Shown here one piece after another: positions 38,828-48,137 of a stretch of DNA of 64,000 nt (its first letter is position 1; each line of letters begins with the position of its first letter). The notes beneath the pieces are model-generated. The model did not search any database and was not told the origin of the DNA. It was given only the letters and a program-made list of their open reading frames with translations. Source of the stretch: an uncultured Paracoccaceae bacterium (GTDB taxonomy: Bacteria > Pseudomonadota > Alphaproteobacteria > Rhodobacterales > Rhodobacteraceae); NCBI GenBank assembly GCA_947503935.1, contig CANNFR010000001.1, forward strand, positions 186,001-250,000, written 5' to 3'. The translations under genes and the position numbers were made by a program.

Positions 38828-40768
38828 TCAATCCGCCGCCGCCCGGCCTTTGAGAGCGATAATGCCCTTGGGCCGGAATTGGATGAAGAGGATGATGAAG
38901 AGGATCATGTATGTCTGCGCGGCCAGCGTATTGGACGGGTTCAACCATTCGATCCCCTTTTGCAGGAAGCCGATCAGCGACGCGCCTGCCAGCGTGCCCC
39001 AGACATTGCCGACACCGCCCACGACGACAGTCATGAAGCTTTGTACGATGTAATCGGCACCCATTTCAGATGTGACCTTGGCGTAGAGACCGATCGCCAC
39101 ACCGGTGATCCCCGCGATGCCTGACCCCAGACCGAAGGTCAGCATGTTGATCCGGTCGGGATTGATCCCCATCGACGCCGCCATACCCGGGTTTTGCGTG
39201 ACAGCGCGCACCTCAAGCCCCAGCCGCGTACGTTTCAGGACGAAAAGGATGAGGCCCAGGAATAGCAGCGCCAGCACGAAGATGGCGATGCGGATGTAGC
39301 TGATCGCGATCACGTCGTTGAAAACCAGCGCGCCGTCCAGCCATTCGGGCGACGTCAGCGGGCGCGCCTGCGTGCCGAAGATGTTCTTGGCAAGCTGCTG
39401 GAGGGCGATCGAAATCCCGAATGTGGCCAGTAGGGTTTCAAGGGGGCGGTGATAGAGATGGCGGATAACAAGCCTCTCCATCGTGACGCCCGCGCCGAAT
39501 GTGATCGCAAAGGCCAGGGGAAGGGCGATGATAATCGAGATCGTGTAATCAGGCACGAATTGCTGGACGACGAAGCCGGTATAGGCGCCCATCATGATGA
39601 ACTCACCATGGGCCATGTTGATCACGCCCATGACGCCGAAGGTGATGGCCAGACCGATCGCCGCCAAAAAGTAAATCGAGGCGAGCGAAAGCGCGTCAAG
39701 CCCAAGATCGATCCCTTGGCTGATCGCGAGATTGGTCTCAATGGCCCGTAAGGCATTCCGGGCGGCGTCTGTGACCGCAGCGTCCGGCTCATCATACGCC
39801 AGGTAGAAGACATGAGAGGCCACCGCATCGATTTGTTGCTGCGACTTTACGCGCGGGGCGACCAGACCGTCGGCCGCAAGCGTGTCGTAGGCCAGGAGGC
39901 GCGCGGCGTCGGTTCCAAGGGCATGCACCGGGATGCCGGCAATCATGCCATTTGTGATGTTGGCCACCAGGGCGGTGCGGATGTCATCGTCAGAGACCAA
40001 GGGCGGCGCGCGTCCATCTGCGACAAGGCGGGCATAGGCCTCCGCCAAGGTTATGTCCGTGCCCACATCCAGAATCTGGGCGACGTTAACGCCCTCTGGC
40101 ACCGTTTCGGCAATCTGGGCGGTTGTGGCCAGTAGCCGGTTCAGAACGGCACGCACATCAACGGACAGATCGCCGGCCAGGGCCTCAATCGCTGTAACGC
40201 GCGTGCCTTGACCCTCAGCGAACAGCGCGCCCAACATATCCGCCAGGCGGATTTTGGTTTCCTTCAACGCGACATCGGGCTCGTCCTCAATCGAGGCTTG
40301 GAGGGGGGCAAGCTGGCTTGCATCCATGCTGCGGGCGATGGCCTCGACCGCGGCCCGGCGCTTGGCGATATCGGGGTCGGACAACTGAAACTGGACCAGG
40401 GCGTCGCCAATGGCCCGACGCACACCGCCATTAGGGCGGGATTCGGTTAGATCGGCTGTGGACGCCGTGATCTCTGCCCCGGTATCAAGATCAGCCAATG
40501 TCACCGTGTCGCCGTCTTCGATGACACGGAAGAACAGGCCGTCGCTGTCGCGCTGCACGATATCCCGGTCTCGCCATGCCTCAAGAAAGGGAACGGCCTG
40601 CGGCAGACCGCTGGCCACAAGGTCATCCAGCACCACACCCACCGACTGACGGCCGGGCTTGAGCACCTCGTCGCGATGGGTCTGCAGAATGTCCTGTAAT
40701 GTTTGAGAGAGCCCCGCACCGGATATGGCAAGCCAAACGGCCAGGGCCAGAGAGAGCAATCGCAGCAT
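38828..40768 (-). CDS. urtB: Urea ABC transporter permease UrtB with long N-terminal periplasmic domain
   Basis: A 646-aa protein. It has a signal peptide (1 to about 21), about 330 residues of helical, HEAT-like periplasmic sequence (for example LSDPDIAKRRAAVEAIARSM), then a LivH-type permease domain from about residue 350 with INMAHGEFIMMGAYTG and the EAA region TQNPGMAASMGINPDRINM. An N-terminal extension is normal for UrtB, and this one is at the longer end of what I expect. Its function is unknown; it may interact with UrtA. It is followed immediately by urtC. Confidence 0.92.
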   Translation of the reverse strand: MLRLLSLALAVWLAISGAGLSQTLQDILQTHRDEVLKPGRQSVGVVLDDLVASGLPQAVPFLEAWRDRDIVQRDSDGLFFRVIEDGDTVTLADLDTGAEITASTADLTESRPNGGVRRAIGDALVQFQLSDPDIAKRRAAVEAIARSMDASQLAPLQASIEDEPDVALKETKIRLADMLGALFAEGQGTRVTAIEALAGDLSVDVRAVLNRLLATTAQIAETVPEGVNVAQILDVGTDITLAEAYARLVADGRAPPLVSDDDIRTALVANITNGMIAGIPVHALGTDAARLLAYDTLAADGLVAPRVKSQQQIDAVASHVFYLAYDEPDAAVTDAARNALRAIETNLAISQGIDLGLDALSLASIYFLAAIGLAITFGVMGVINMAHGEFIMMGAYTGFVVQQFVPDYTISIIIALPLAFAITFGAGVTMERLVIRHLYHRPLETLLATFGISIALQQLAKNIFGTQARPLTSPEWLDGALVFNDVIAISYIRIAIFVLALLFLGLILFVLKRTRLGLEVRAVTQNPGMAASMGINPDRINMLTFGLGSGIAGITGVAIGLYAKVTSEMGADYIVQSFMTVVVGGVGNVWGTLAGASLIGFLQKGIEWLNPSNTLAAQTYMILFIILFIQFRPKGIIALKGRAAAD

Positions 40769-40799
40769 GGGGTCTGTGCCGATCTGTCAGACGGGTTGT

Positions 40800-40825
40800 G
40801 GCACGCGGTGCGACCACCGCGTGCC
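40800..40825 (-). terminator. Intercistronic stem-loop after urtA
   Basis: The 11-bp perfect arms GGCACGCGGTG and CACCGCGTGCC enclose a CGAC tetraloop, 9 bp beyond the urtA stop in the 65-bp urtA-urtB gap. There is no T-run, so mRNA 3' protection or partial attenuation is more likely than full termination. Confidence 0.6.
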
Positions 40826-40833
40826 GGTGTGCT

Positions 40834-42114
40834 TTAGTAGTTTGACGTCATCTGAACGCAGGTCTCGGTTTCGGTGTTGTACATCCCGCAATTGAGCGTT
40901 TGCCAATCGGATTTCAGCACGGCGGAGTCAGGCAGATAATCTGTCCAGGCGTCCCCTGGCACCTCAGAGGTCTGGCTGACGATGTCGAACTGGCCATCTG
41001 CGGTGATCTCGCCAATCAGGACCGGTTTCGCGAGGTGGTGGTTTGGCAGCATAACCGCCGTGCCACCCGTCAGATTGGGAAATTCCTGACCATACATCGC
41101 CTCGCGCACCGCATCGACATCCGTCGTGCCGGCTTCGGTGACGGCATTCACCCACATGTTGAAGCCGATATAATGGGCCTCCATCGGGTCATTGGTGACC
41201 CGCTCATCGCCCATCTTGGCTTTCCAGGCGGCGATCCATTCCTCGTTCGCCCCGGAATCCGCGGATTGGAAATAGTTCCAGGCTGCCAGATGGCCGACGA
41301 GGTCAGATGTATCGAGGCCCGACAGCTCTTCCTCGCCGACAGAGAAGGCGACGACGGGAATGTCATCGGCAGACACACCGGCTGCCGCCAGTTCCTTATA
41401 GAACCCGATATTCGCATCCCCATTGATGGTTGAGATCACGCCGACCTGCTTGCCATCAGCCCCCAGCGCGACGACGTCGGCGACGATCGTGGCCCAGTCC
41501 GAATGACCGAAGGGGGTATAGTTGATGAAGATATCCTCTTCCGGAATGCCTTTGGATTGTAGGTAGCTTTGCAGAATATTGTTGGTCGTGCGCGGATAGA
41601 CATAATCCGTCCCAAGCAAAGCGAATTTTTCGACGCCTAATTCCTCAAGGAAGTAATCGGTTGCCGGGATCGCCTGCTGATTTGGGGCGGCGCCGGTGTA
41701 GAACACGTTTCTTGAGCTTTCCTCACCCTCGTACTGCACCGGGTAGAACATCAGGCCGTTGAGTTCCTCCAGAACCGGCAAGACCGACTTGCGGCTGACG
41801 GACGTCCAGGCGCCGAAGATGACGTCCACTTCGCTGACGGTCAGCAATTCTCGCGCCTTCTCGGCGAAGAGCGGCCAGTCCGAGGCAGGGTCGACAACCA
41901 CCGCCTCGATCTCACAACCCAGAAGTCCGCCTGCGGCATTCTGGTTCTCGATAAGCAGTTCCATCGTGTCTTTCAGCGTGGTTTCCGAAATGGCCATGGT
42001 TCCGGATAGCGAGTGCAGCACGCCCACTTTGATCGGCTCGGCGCATTCGGCGGCGGCCATGGCGGTGGTTCCCAGAAGGGCTGCGATTGCAAGAGCAGAG
42101 GTTTTGAATGTCAT
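40834..42114 (-). CDS. urtA: Urea ABC transporter substrate-binding protein UrtA
   Basis: A 426-aa periplasmic binding protein (Peripla_BP_5 fold) with a signal peptide MTFKTSALAIAALLGTTAMA and the UrtA signature segments IKVGVLHSLSGTMAISETTL near residue 27 and LMFYPVQYEGEESSRNVFYTG near 140. ATG 42114 is chosen because the 17 upstream codons have no anchor sequence. It heads the urtABCDE operon. No urease genes are in the window. Confidence 0.95.
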   Translation of the reverse strand: MTFKTSALAIAALLGTTAMAAAECAEPIKVGVLHSLSGTMAISETTLKDTMELLIENQNAAGGLLGCEIEAVVVDPASDWPLFAEKARELLTVSEVDVIFGAWTSVSRKSVLPVLEELNGLMFYPVQYEGEESSRNVFYTGAAPNQQAIPATDYFLEELGVEKFALLGTDYVYPRTTNNILQSYLQSKGIPEEDIFINYTPFGHSDWATIVADVVALGADGKQVGVISTINGDANIGFYKELAAAGVSADDIPVVAFSVGEEELSGLDTSDLVGHLAAWNYFQSADSGANEEWIAAWKAKMGDERVTNDPMEAHYIGFNMWVNAVTEAGTTDVDAVREAMYGQEFPNLTGGTAVMLPNHHLAKPVLIGEITADGQFDIVSQTSEVPGDAWTDYLPDSAVLKSDWQTLNCGMYNTETETCVQMTSNY

Positions 42115-42596
42115 AAGTCGTCGTCCCCGTTGTTGCTGCGGGTCGTTGACGAGGCACTCGAGCACTTTTCAACGGCAAGCCAACCAAATAGGAAGAACCC
42201 GCAACAGTGATGTTGTAGTCGCGCGAAGAGATAAATCTGCCAGGATGACTCTTCGCGTGACGCCCAATCCCTTGGGCCCTTTTTACTTGATGTACGGGCT
42301 GCAGATTTGGCCAGAGAATTCCTGTTGGCCCAAAGCCGCCAGGAGTGTGCGCCCATTTAAGTGCCCGTTTTGGGCGACCCGCATAAATTTTGGTCAGAGT
42401 GCGAACGGCTGGCGCGCGATCTTCCTGTTCTTTGAAGGAATTGTGGCGTGTTGGCACGCAGAATGCTGATCTGAGTGGCATTCGACTGCCGTTTATCTGA
42501 TGCGCTGCGGATCTTTCGCCCAGTAGCGAAGCTCTTGCACAGGCGGACCTTCAGGATCATAGGACATGTCGTTGCTCCACCAATTGAAGCGTCCAC
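42115..42596. other. Divergent promoter region between urtA and the PaiB-like gene
   Basis: About 480 bp with no supportable gene. It must hold the urtA promoter, expected to be nitrogen-regulated, but I found no convincing NtrC or sigma-54 site facing urtA. A sigma-54-like element faces the opposite gene (see 42452-42467). Confidence 0.5.
42452..42467 (+). promoter_or_regulatory. Possible sigma-54 (-24/-12) promoter element
   Basis: TGGCACG-N4-ATGCT fits the RpoN consensus TGGCACG-N4-TTGCW with the GG and GC dinucleotides correctly spaced. It lies 130 bp upstream of the PaiB-like start on the same strand. A single match in a 480-bp spacer is weak evidence. Confidence 0.35.
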
Positions 42597-43208
42597 ATGC
42601 ATCCGAACCCCGCCTTTCGAAAATCCTCTGCCGCACGCGATCTTGAGTTTGCGCGGGCACGTGGTTTTGGGGTTTTGAGCGTGAACGGCCCCGACGGGCC
42701 TTTGGCCGCGCATGTCCCGTTTTTGCTGGCCGAGGATGGGCAATGGGCCGAGTTCCACCTCGTGCGCTCAAACCCCGTTTTGCGCGCGCTTCCCGCGAAA
42801 GCGCTGTTGGCAGTCAGCGGGGCTGACGGGTACGTCTCGCCCGATTGGTATGAGGCGGGACACGAGCAGGTGCCGACGTGGAATTATGTGGCGGTCCATC
42901 TGCGCGGCCCGGTTGAGGCTTTGGCGGCCGACACCTTGCGCAGCCATCTCGACCGTGTTTCGGCGCATTTCGAAGCGATGTTGCCTAAGGCACCCTGGCG
43001 GGTCGAGAAGATGCCTGATGAGGTCTTGCAGCGGATGATGCGCCAGATCGTGCCCTGCCGGATGAAGGTGGCCGATGTGCAGGGCACCTGGAAGCTGAAC
43101 CAGAACAAGCCTGATGAGGCGCGCCTTCGGGCTGCCGAGGCCATCCAGACCTCGCCCATCGGGACCGAATTGCAGGCCCTAGCCGGCCTGATGCGCGACG
43201 CCCCGTGA
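42597..43208 (+). CDS. FMN-binding negative transcriptional regulator-like protein (PaiB family)
   Basis: A 203-aa protein with the split-barrel FMN-binding fold. PaiB-family segments are LAAHVPFLL near residue 36, the strand AVSGADGYVSPDWYE near 77, VPTWNYVAVHLRGPV near 96 and the C-terminal GTWKLNQNKP near 163. Bacillus PaiB was described as a regulator of sporulation and protease genes, but most members are simply flavin-binding. The TGA overlaps the GTG start of the DMT exporter (GTGA). Confidence 0.88.
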   Translation: MHPNPAFRKSSAARDLEFARARGFGVLSVNGPDGPLAAHVPFLLAEDGQWAEFHLVRSNPVLRALPAKALLAVSGADGYVSPDWYEAGHEQVPTWNYVAVHLRGPVEALAADTLRSHLDRVSAHFEAMLPKAPWRVEKMPDEVLQRMMRQIVPCRMKVADVQGTWKLNQNKPDEARLRAAEAIQTSPIGTELQALAGLMRDAP

Positions 43209-44068
43209 CGGCCGCCGACAATCTGCGCGGCAGCCTTTTCATGGTGGCGGCCATGGCGGGGTTCGCGGTGGAGGACATGTTCCTGAAATCCGCCGCACGG
43301 ACCGTGCCGGTGGGCCAGATCCTGATGATCTTCGGGGCAGGGGGCATGCTGGCCTTCGCAATACTCTCGAAACGCCGAGGCGAGCGCATACTGCACCCCG
43401 CCATCCTGTCGCGCGCCATTCTGATCCGCGCCGGGTTCGAGGCGGGCGGGCGGTTGTTCTACACGCTAGCCATCGCGCTGACGCCGCTGTCGAGTGCCTC
43501 GGCCATCTTGCAGGCCACACCGCTGGTGGTGGTCGCGGGCGCCGCGCTGATCTTTGGCGAGCAGGTTGGGTGGCGGCGGTGGCTGGCCATTCTGGTGGGG
43601 TTCGCGGGCGTGCTGATCATCCTGCGTCCGGGGTTGGAGGGGTTCACGCCCGCCTCACTCCTCGCGGTGGCCGGCATGCTGGGCTTTGCGGGCCGTGACC
43701 TGGCCACGCGGGCCGCACCTCCAGCGCTGTCGAACCTGCAATTGGGCGTTTACGGCTTTGCGATGATGATCCCCGCAGGCGCAGGCTTGCTGGCGTTTTC
43801 GGGCCGGGCGGTCTGGCCCGACATATGGGCCAGCGCCAACCTGATCGCGGCAATCGCCATCGGTGTCGGCGCGTATTATGCCCTGACGGTGGCGATGCGC
43901 ACGGGCGAGGTCAGCACGGTCACGCCGTTCCGCTACACGCGGCTGGTCTTCGGCGTGGCCCTGGGCGTTTTGGTCTTTGCCGAGCGTCCGGATGCGGCAA
44001 CGTTCATCGGCAGTGCGGTTGTGGTGGCCACGGGGCTCTATACGCTTTGGCGCGCGCGTCGGGCTTAG
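43205..44068 (+). CDS. DMT-superfamily (EamA) transporter
   Basis: A 287-aa membrane protein with ten predicted helices arranged as two EamA repeats (about 8-138 and 150-284). The repeat motif appears as LTPLSSASAILQATPLVVV in the first half and EVSTVTPFRYTRLVFGVAL in the second. It starts at GTG 43205, coupled to the PaiB-like stop by GTGA. Such proteins export amino acids or metabolites; the substrate is not evident. Confidence 0.88.
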   Translation: MTAADNLRGSLFMVAAMAGFAVEDMFLKSAARTVPVGQILMIFGAGGMLAFAILSKRRGERILHPAILSRAILIRAGFEAGGRLFYTLAIALTPLSSASAILQATPLVVVAGAALIFGEQVGWRRWLAILVGFAGVLIILRPGLEGFTPASLLAVAGMLGFAGRDLATRAAPPALSNLQLGVYGFAMMIPAGAGLLAFSGRAVWPDIWASANLIAAIAIGVGAYYALTVAMRTGEVSTVTPFRYTRLVFGVALGVLVFAERPDAATFIGSAVVVATGLYTLWRARRA

Positions 44069-44496
44069 CGCCTGCCGGACTGGCCCAATCGCACCTGGCG
44101 CATCACCTCAACCAGAATGGCGGTGAACAGCCCGATGTTCAAAAGCCCGTTGGCCGCGATCATACCGGCCAGAAGTCGCCATTCCTGCGGCAGCAGGACG
44201 TCGCCGAACCCCAGCGTGGTGAACGAGACCAGCGAAAAGTAGGTCGAGGCCTCAAGCGTGATGAAAACGCCCAGGCCCCAGAACGCCAGCGCCCAGATCC
44301 AAACGCTGAGTGTAATCAGGACCAGGATGAAAAGCGACGTGGCGATCAGCACCAGCATCTGCTTCGGCCGGTGTGGCGGGCGCGAAAGCCAGGCGGCGAA
44401 GCGGGCGAAGAGGATCTCCATCAGCCAAAAGCCGAGGCCCGAGATCAGGATCGACAGCACCATCAGCGCCGATCCGATGAGGATTTGAACAAGCAT
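44065..44496 (-). CDS. Two-TM potassium-channel-like protein (ion channel family)
   Basis: A 143-aa membrane protein with three to four hydrophobic segments and the pore-loop filter SFTTLGFGDVLLP near residue 105, a variant of the K+ filter TVGYGD with Leu and Phe substitutions. A good ribosome site GCAGGAGGCTGAAG precedes ATG 44496, favouring it over the longer frame. The gene converges on the DMT exporter with a 4-bp overlap. It probably forms a tetrameric cation channel; selectivity is not certain given TLGFGD. Confidence 0.85.
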   Translation of the reverse strand: MLVQILIGSALMVLSILISGLGFWLMEILFARFAAWLSRPPHRPKQMLVLIATSLFILVLITLSVWIWALAFWGLGVFITLEASTYFSLVSFTTLGFGDVLLPQEWRLLAGMIAANGLLNIGLFTAILVEVMRQVRLGQSGRR

Positions 44497-44611
44497 CTTC
44501 AGCCTCCTGCCCGCGGCGATCATATCGCAGCCTGCGGCAGGGCCAAGGGCGCGTTTCGGCTTTCTTATGGCGGCCGCTTACGCTCTAATCCCGGGAAAGC
44601 GGAGGCCTTCG

Positions 44612-46258
44612 ATGACGCCCGATATTATCCTGACCAATGCGCGCATTCTGACGATGGACCCAAAGCGACCGAGGGCCGAGGCGATCGCATTGGCGGGCGA
44701 CCGGATCGCTGCCCTGGGCGCGCGGGCCGAGGTTGAGGCGCTGGCCGGGGCGGCGACCGAGGTGATCGATTGCAACGGCGCGACGCTGTTGCCCGGCTTT
44801 GTCGAAAGCCATCTGCATCTGGTGCTGGGCGGCGCGGAGCTATCGCATCTACAGATCGGCGGTTTGCATGGGGAAGAGGCGCTGACAGCGGCGTTCCGCG
44901 ATTTTGCCGCGCGGCATCCCGAGCGGCCTTTGCTGATGGCGCAAGGGGGTGACTATACGTTGCTCGATCATCCGCTGACCCGCGCTGACCTAGACCGTAT
45001 GCTGCCCGACCGGCCCATCGCCATCACCGCGCATGATCATCACACTGTCTGGGCCAACACGGCAGCTCTGGCGCATGCGGGCATTCTGCACGGGCTGGCG
45101 ACGCCCCACGGGCACGAGGTGGTGATGGGCTCCGACGGGATGGCCACCGGCGAACTGCGCGAGTTCGAGGCCTTTGCGCCGGTCATCGCGCTGGGCGGCG
45201 AGGCGCGGCTGAACCTGGGCATCGCGACGGGAGAGGAACCACCCTCCTGGCCCGATGCCGCTGCGCGTGCCATTGACCGCGCCAAGGTGGCCGCAGGCCT
45301 CGCCCATGCGGCGCGCCACGGCGTGACCTCGATGGTGAACATGGATGGCAACCGCTACACGCTGGACTTGCTGCATGACTTGCGGGCCGAAGGCGGGCTG
45401 ACCGCACGGGTCAAGGTGCCGTTCCATTTCAAGCCGCATATGGAGCTTTCGGCACTAGACCGGGCCGAAGCGATGACGCGCAACTTCGATGATGAGTGGC
45501 TAAGCTCGGGCTTCGTGAAGCTTTTCATGGACGGGGTAATTGATAGCGGGACGGCCTATATGCTGAACGATTATCCTGGCCGGCCAGGGCATCGCTCGGA
45601 GCCGCTTTTTCCGAATTTCAACCAGATCGCGACCGAGATCGACAGGCGGGGCCTGCAGATCGCTGTGCATGCGATTGGTGACGGGGCGGTACGGCAGACG
45701 ATTGATGGCTACGAGGCCGCCCGGGCCGCCAATGGCAAGCGCGACAGCCGTCACCGCATCGAACATATCGAGCTGATCGACCGCGCCGACATCCCGCGCC
45801 TCGGCGCGCTGGGCATCACCGCCTCTCTGCAGCCGCCACATGCGCCGGGCGCGATGGAATTTGCGTTGCAGCCGACCCTGGACATCATCGGCAAGGACCG
45901 ATGGGCCGATGCCTATCTTTGCCGGACGCTTGCTGAGGCAGGCGCGCATTTGGCCTTTGCGTCGGACTGGCCGGTGACTGACATCTCGGTTCTGCGCGGC
46001 ATCGGCGCGGCGTTGACGCGACCGACCTATGAAGGCGCCGAAGACCAGCGCATCGGGCTGATGCCGACGCTGCACGCCTACACCGCGGGCGGCGCCTGGG
46101 CCGCCCATCGCGAGCACCTGACCGGCACGCTGCGCCCGGGCCTGGCCGCCGATCTGGTGGTGCTGTCGGGCGATATCGAGGCCACGCCGCCGGACCGGAT
46201 CGCGGACATGCATGTCGCGCGCACAATCTGTGGCGGGCGGACTACTTTCGCGCTGTGA
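44612..46258 (+). CDS. Amidohydrolase-superfamily protein (YtcJ/exoenzyme-regulatory type)
   Basis: A 548-aa metal-dependent hydrolase. The N-terminal composite domain ILTNARILTMDP is followed by the metal HxH motif in LPGFVESHLHLVL near residue 62, then the segment KLFMDGVIDSGTA near 310, HAIGDGAVRQTIDGYE near 355, HRIEHIEL near 380 and the metal Asp in FASDWPV near 453. GGAGG precedes the ATG at 44612. The family includes hydrolases of N-substituted amides and cyclic substrates. The function here is not defined by neighbours. Confidence 0.88.
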   Translation: MTPDIILTNARILTMDPKRPRAEAIALAGDRIAALGARAEVEALAGAATEVIDCNGATLLPGFVESHLHLVLGGAELSHLQIGGLHGEEALTAAFRDFAARHPERPLLMAQGGDYTLLDHPLTRADLDRMLPDRPIAITAHDHHTVWANTAALAHAGILHGLATPHGHEVVMGSDGMATGELREFEAFAPVIALGGEARLNLGIATGEEPPSWPDAAARAIDRAKVAAGLAHAARHGVTSMVNMDGNRYTLDLLHDLRAEGGLTARVKVPFHFKPHMELSALDRAEAMTRNFDDEWLSSGFVKLFMDGVIDSGTAYMLNDYPGRPGHRSEPLFPNFNQIATEIDRRGLQIAVHAIGDGAVRQTIDGYEAARAANGKRDSRHRIEHIELIDRADIPRLGALGITASLQPPHAPGAMEFALQPTLDIIGKDRWADAYLCRTLAEAGAHLAFASDWPVTDISVLRGIGAALTRPTYEGAEDQRIGLMPTLHAYTAGGAWAAHREHLTGTLRPGLAADLVVLSGDIEATPPDRIADMHVARTICGGRTTFAL

Positions 46259-46322
46259 AGAAAGGCCGGCTTCATCCCCGAAACGATCAGTGGTAAGACC
46301 TGTTCGGACATCAGGGAGGGGC

Positions 46323-47138
46323 ATGATGCAGATAGTGAAAGCCATGGTCGTGGCACTCGCCATCCTGGGCGCGGGACATGGCGCAAAGGCGCAAGATACC
46401 CTGACAGAAATCGAGATCGAAGATATCGTCCGCGGCCTGGCCGAAGAGGCTCAGTTTGAACGGATCGCCGAGGCATTGGGCCTGACCGAGCCGCTCAAAC
46501 CCATTTTCGCCGAGCATTTTCGCCTGGTCTTCAGTTCGGATGAGGTGGTCACGACCTTCTCGCAGTATTTTGTTACCGAACAATCGGTCTTCGATGTGGA
46601 AACCCGCGAGGAGTTGACCGAGATCGCGCTGCTTCTGGGCGCAGGCTGGGCGCAGGAGACGGCGACCCTGGGCGCGGCCCGCCTGGCCCCCTCGCAACAA
46701 CGCCGGACGCTGGAATTCGGCCTGGCCACGGTTGAGGCGATGTCGACGGAGGTTTGCGCGGCCAACACACGGGGTGCGCTGGACCCGCTGGAAATCGCGC
46801 AGGTCGAAGCGCAGGTGATGGCCACGCAGGACCCCGCTGAGGTGATGGGCTACCTGGCCATGCTGCGCGCCGCGCTGACAGCCGAGGTCACCGACAACCC
46901 AGCCTTCGAGCCGATGAGCGAGCGCCAAAAATCCCGCGCCGGGCAGGCCTATCAGGACGCCTTCGTGGCGGGCATCGAGGCGCATCCGAACAGACAAGCG
47001 GTGCTGCAAGCGGTCGAAAATTTCGACCGCGCCCCGGATCAGGCAATCTGCGATCTGACCAAGATATCCCTGCAATCGGCCCTGTCGATCGAAGGAGAAA
47101 CTGGCGAATTGGTGGTGCGGCTGCTGACGTCGGGCTGA
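46323..47138 (+). CDS. Secreted protein of unknown function (tandem paralog A)
   Basis: A 271-aa protein with a signal peptide (MMQIVKAMVVALAILGAGHG, cleavage near AKA-Q), so periplasmic or secreted. The mature part is mostly alpha-helical and has no motif I recognise. Comparison with the next gene shows they are paralogs: both have a PIF/PIL-x-x-HF segment near residue 60, a single Cys near 160, and a C-terminus of the form AVL-x2-A-x-E then D-x-C then LEG/IEG-x2-G-x-L-V-V-R. GGGAGGGGC precedes ATG 46323. The gene has the high-GC codon use of its surroundings. Confidence 0.82.
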   Translation: MMQIVKAMVVALAILGAGHGAKAQDTLTEIEIEDIVRGLAEEAQFERIAEALGLTEPLKPIFAEHFRLVFSSDEVVTTFSQYFVTEQSVFDVETREELTEIALLLGAGWAQETATLGAARLAPSQQRRTLEFGLATVEAMSTEVCAANTRGALDPLEIAQVEAQVMATQDPAEVMGYLAMLRAALTAEVTDNPAFEPMSERQKSRAGQAYQDAFVAGIEAHPNRQAVLQAVENFDRAPDQAICDLTKISLQSALSIEGETGELVVRLLTSG

Positions 47139-47228
47139 CCATTCGGTTTATTTCGCATTTGGGCGCGGCCTTCAAAATCTCGTCCCAATCACGCGCTATA
47201 AGGCGACGCAAACGACCAAGGTGTTTTG

Positions 47229-48038
47229 ATGCGACCCATCATTCTTCCCGCTATCTCGACGACATTGCTTTGCTTATGGGCCAGCCTCGCTGGCGCTGAG
47301 GAGAGGTTTTCAGCAGCTGAGTTTGAGGCCGCCCTCGTTCAACAGTTAAATGACGAATGGGTGGCCGTACATATTGAGGCCTACGAGTATCCCGAGGCAT
47401 TTCATCCAATCTTGAAGCAACACTTCGCGGAGTTGACGGAATCAGCAGTATTCCTCTCTGCCTGGGGGGAATATGCGTCATCCCATCCAGAGATTTCAAC
47501 GCTTGAGCCAATCTCTCAAGAAGTTGGGAAAGAGTTTTCTGATTGGTATGATGGCCTTATCATTAGCGGTAGCGCCAGAGTTGGTCTGGAAGACCAGCGC
47601 ATCGCATTTACGACAATGAAGCAAATGTTGGAACGTTTGTCACCTGAGCAATGCGGCACGTTCCTGCGCGGTAAAGACAATGAAGACGCAAGGCGAGTCT
47701 GGGCAGAAGTAACATCCGAAATGTCTGCAGAGTGGTTTGAGGCGACGATGCGAGTGGTAGGCAATTCTGTTCTTGCGGAGATCAAAGGAACGAGTGAGTT
47801 GGAACCCCTTACAGAAGCCGAGCTTGCCGAGGTCCATAAAATCCTGGACAGAGAGCTGCTGACGCCTATTAGAGCACGGCCGGATGCAGCTGTTCTTTTA
47901 GATGCAATCGAGCATTCTCATGACGCGGTGCCGTCGGACCTTTGCATTGTTGGGATAATGCTCTTATCCGTCACGTTGCGGCTTGAAGGGGCTGACGGTG
48001 ATTTACTGGTTCGCAACATGGGTCAAAATAGAAACTAA
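47229..48038 (+). CDS. Secreted protein of unknown function (tandem paralog B)
   Basis: A 269-aa protein with a signal peptide (MRPIILPAISTTLLCLWASL, cleavage near AGA-E). It shares the pattern of the preceding gene: FHPILKQHFAEL near residue 55, Cys near 140, ELEPLTEAELAEV near 190 and the C-terminal DLCIVGIM followed by RLEGADGDLLVRNM. Its codon use is visibly more A/T-rich (for example TTA, AGA and GTT codons), unlike paralog A and the flanking genes. This may reflect relaxed selection or separate acquisition rather than a recent duplication. The start is ATG 47229; a TTG precedes it directly. Confidence 0.8.
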   Translation: MRPIILPAISTTLLCLWASLAGAEERFSAAEFEAALVQQLNDEWVAVHIEAYEYPEAFHPILKQHFAELTESAVFLSAWGEYASSHPEISTLEPISQEVGKEFSDWYDGLIISGSARVGLEDQRIAFTTMKQMLERLSPEQCGTFLRGKDNEDARRVWAEVTSEMSAEWFEATMRVVGNSVLAEIKGTSELEPLTEAELAEVHKILDRELLTPIRARPDAAVLLDAIEHSHDAVPSDLCIVGIMLLSVTLRLEGADGDLLVRNMGQNRN

Positions 48039-48137
48039 CTTCTGCCAAAAATCTGGTGTTCGCCAAACCGACCGCGATCGGATGACTTATTTTTTGTGCA
48101 GCCAACTTGTGAGGGATGGTTCCCCTAGGCCGAATTG

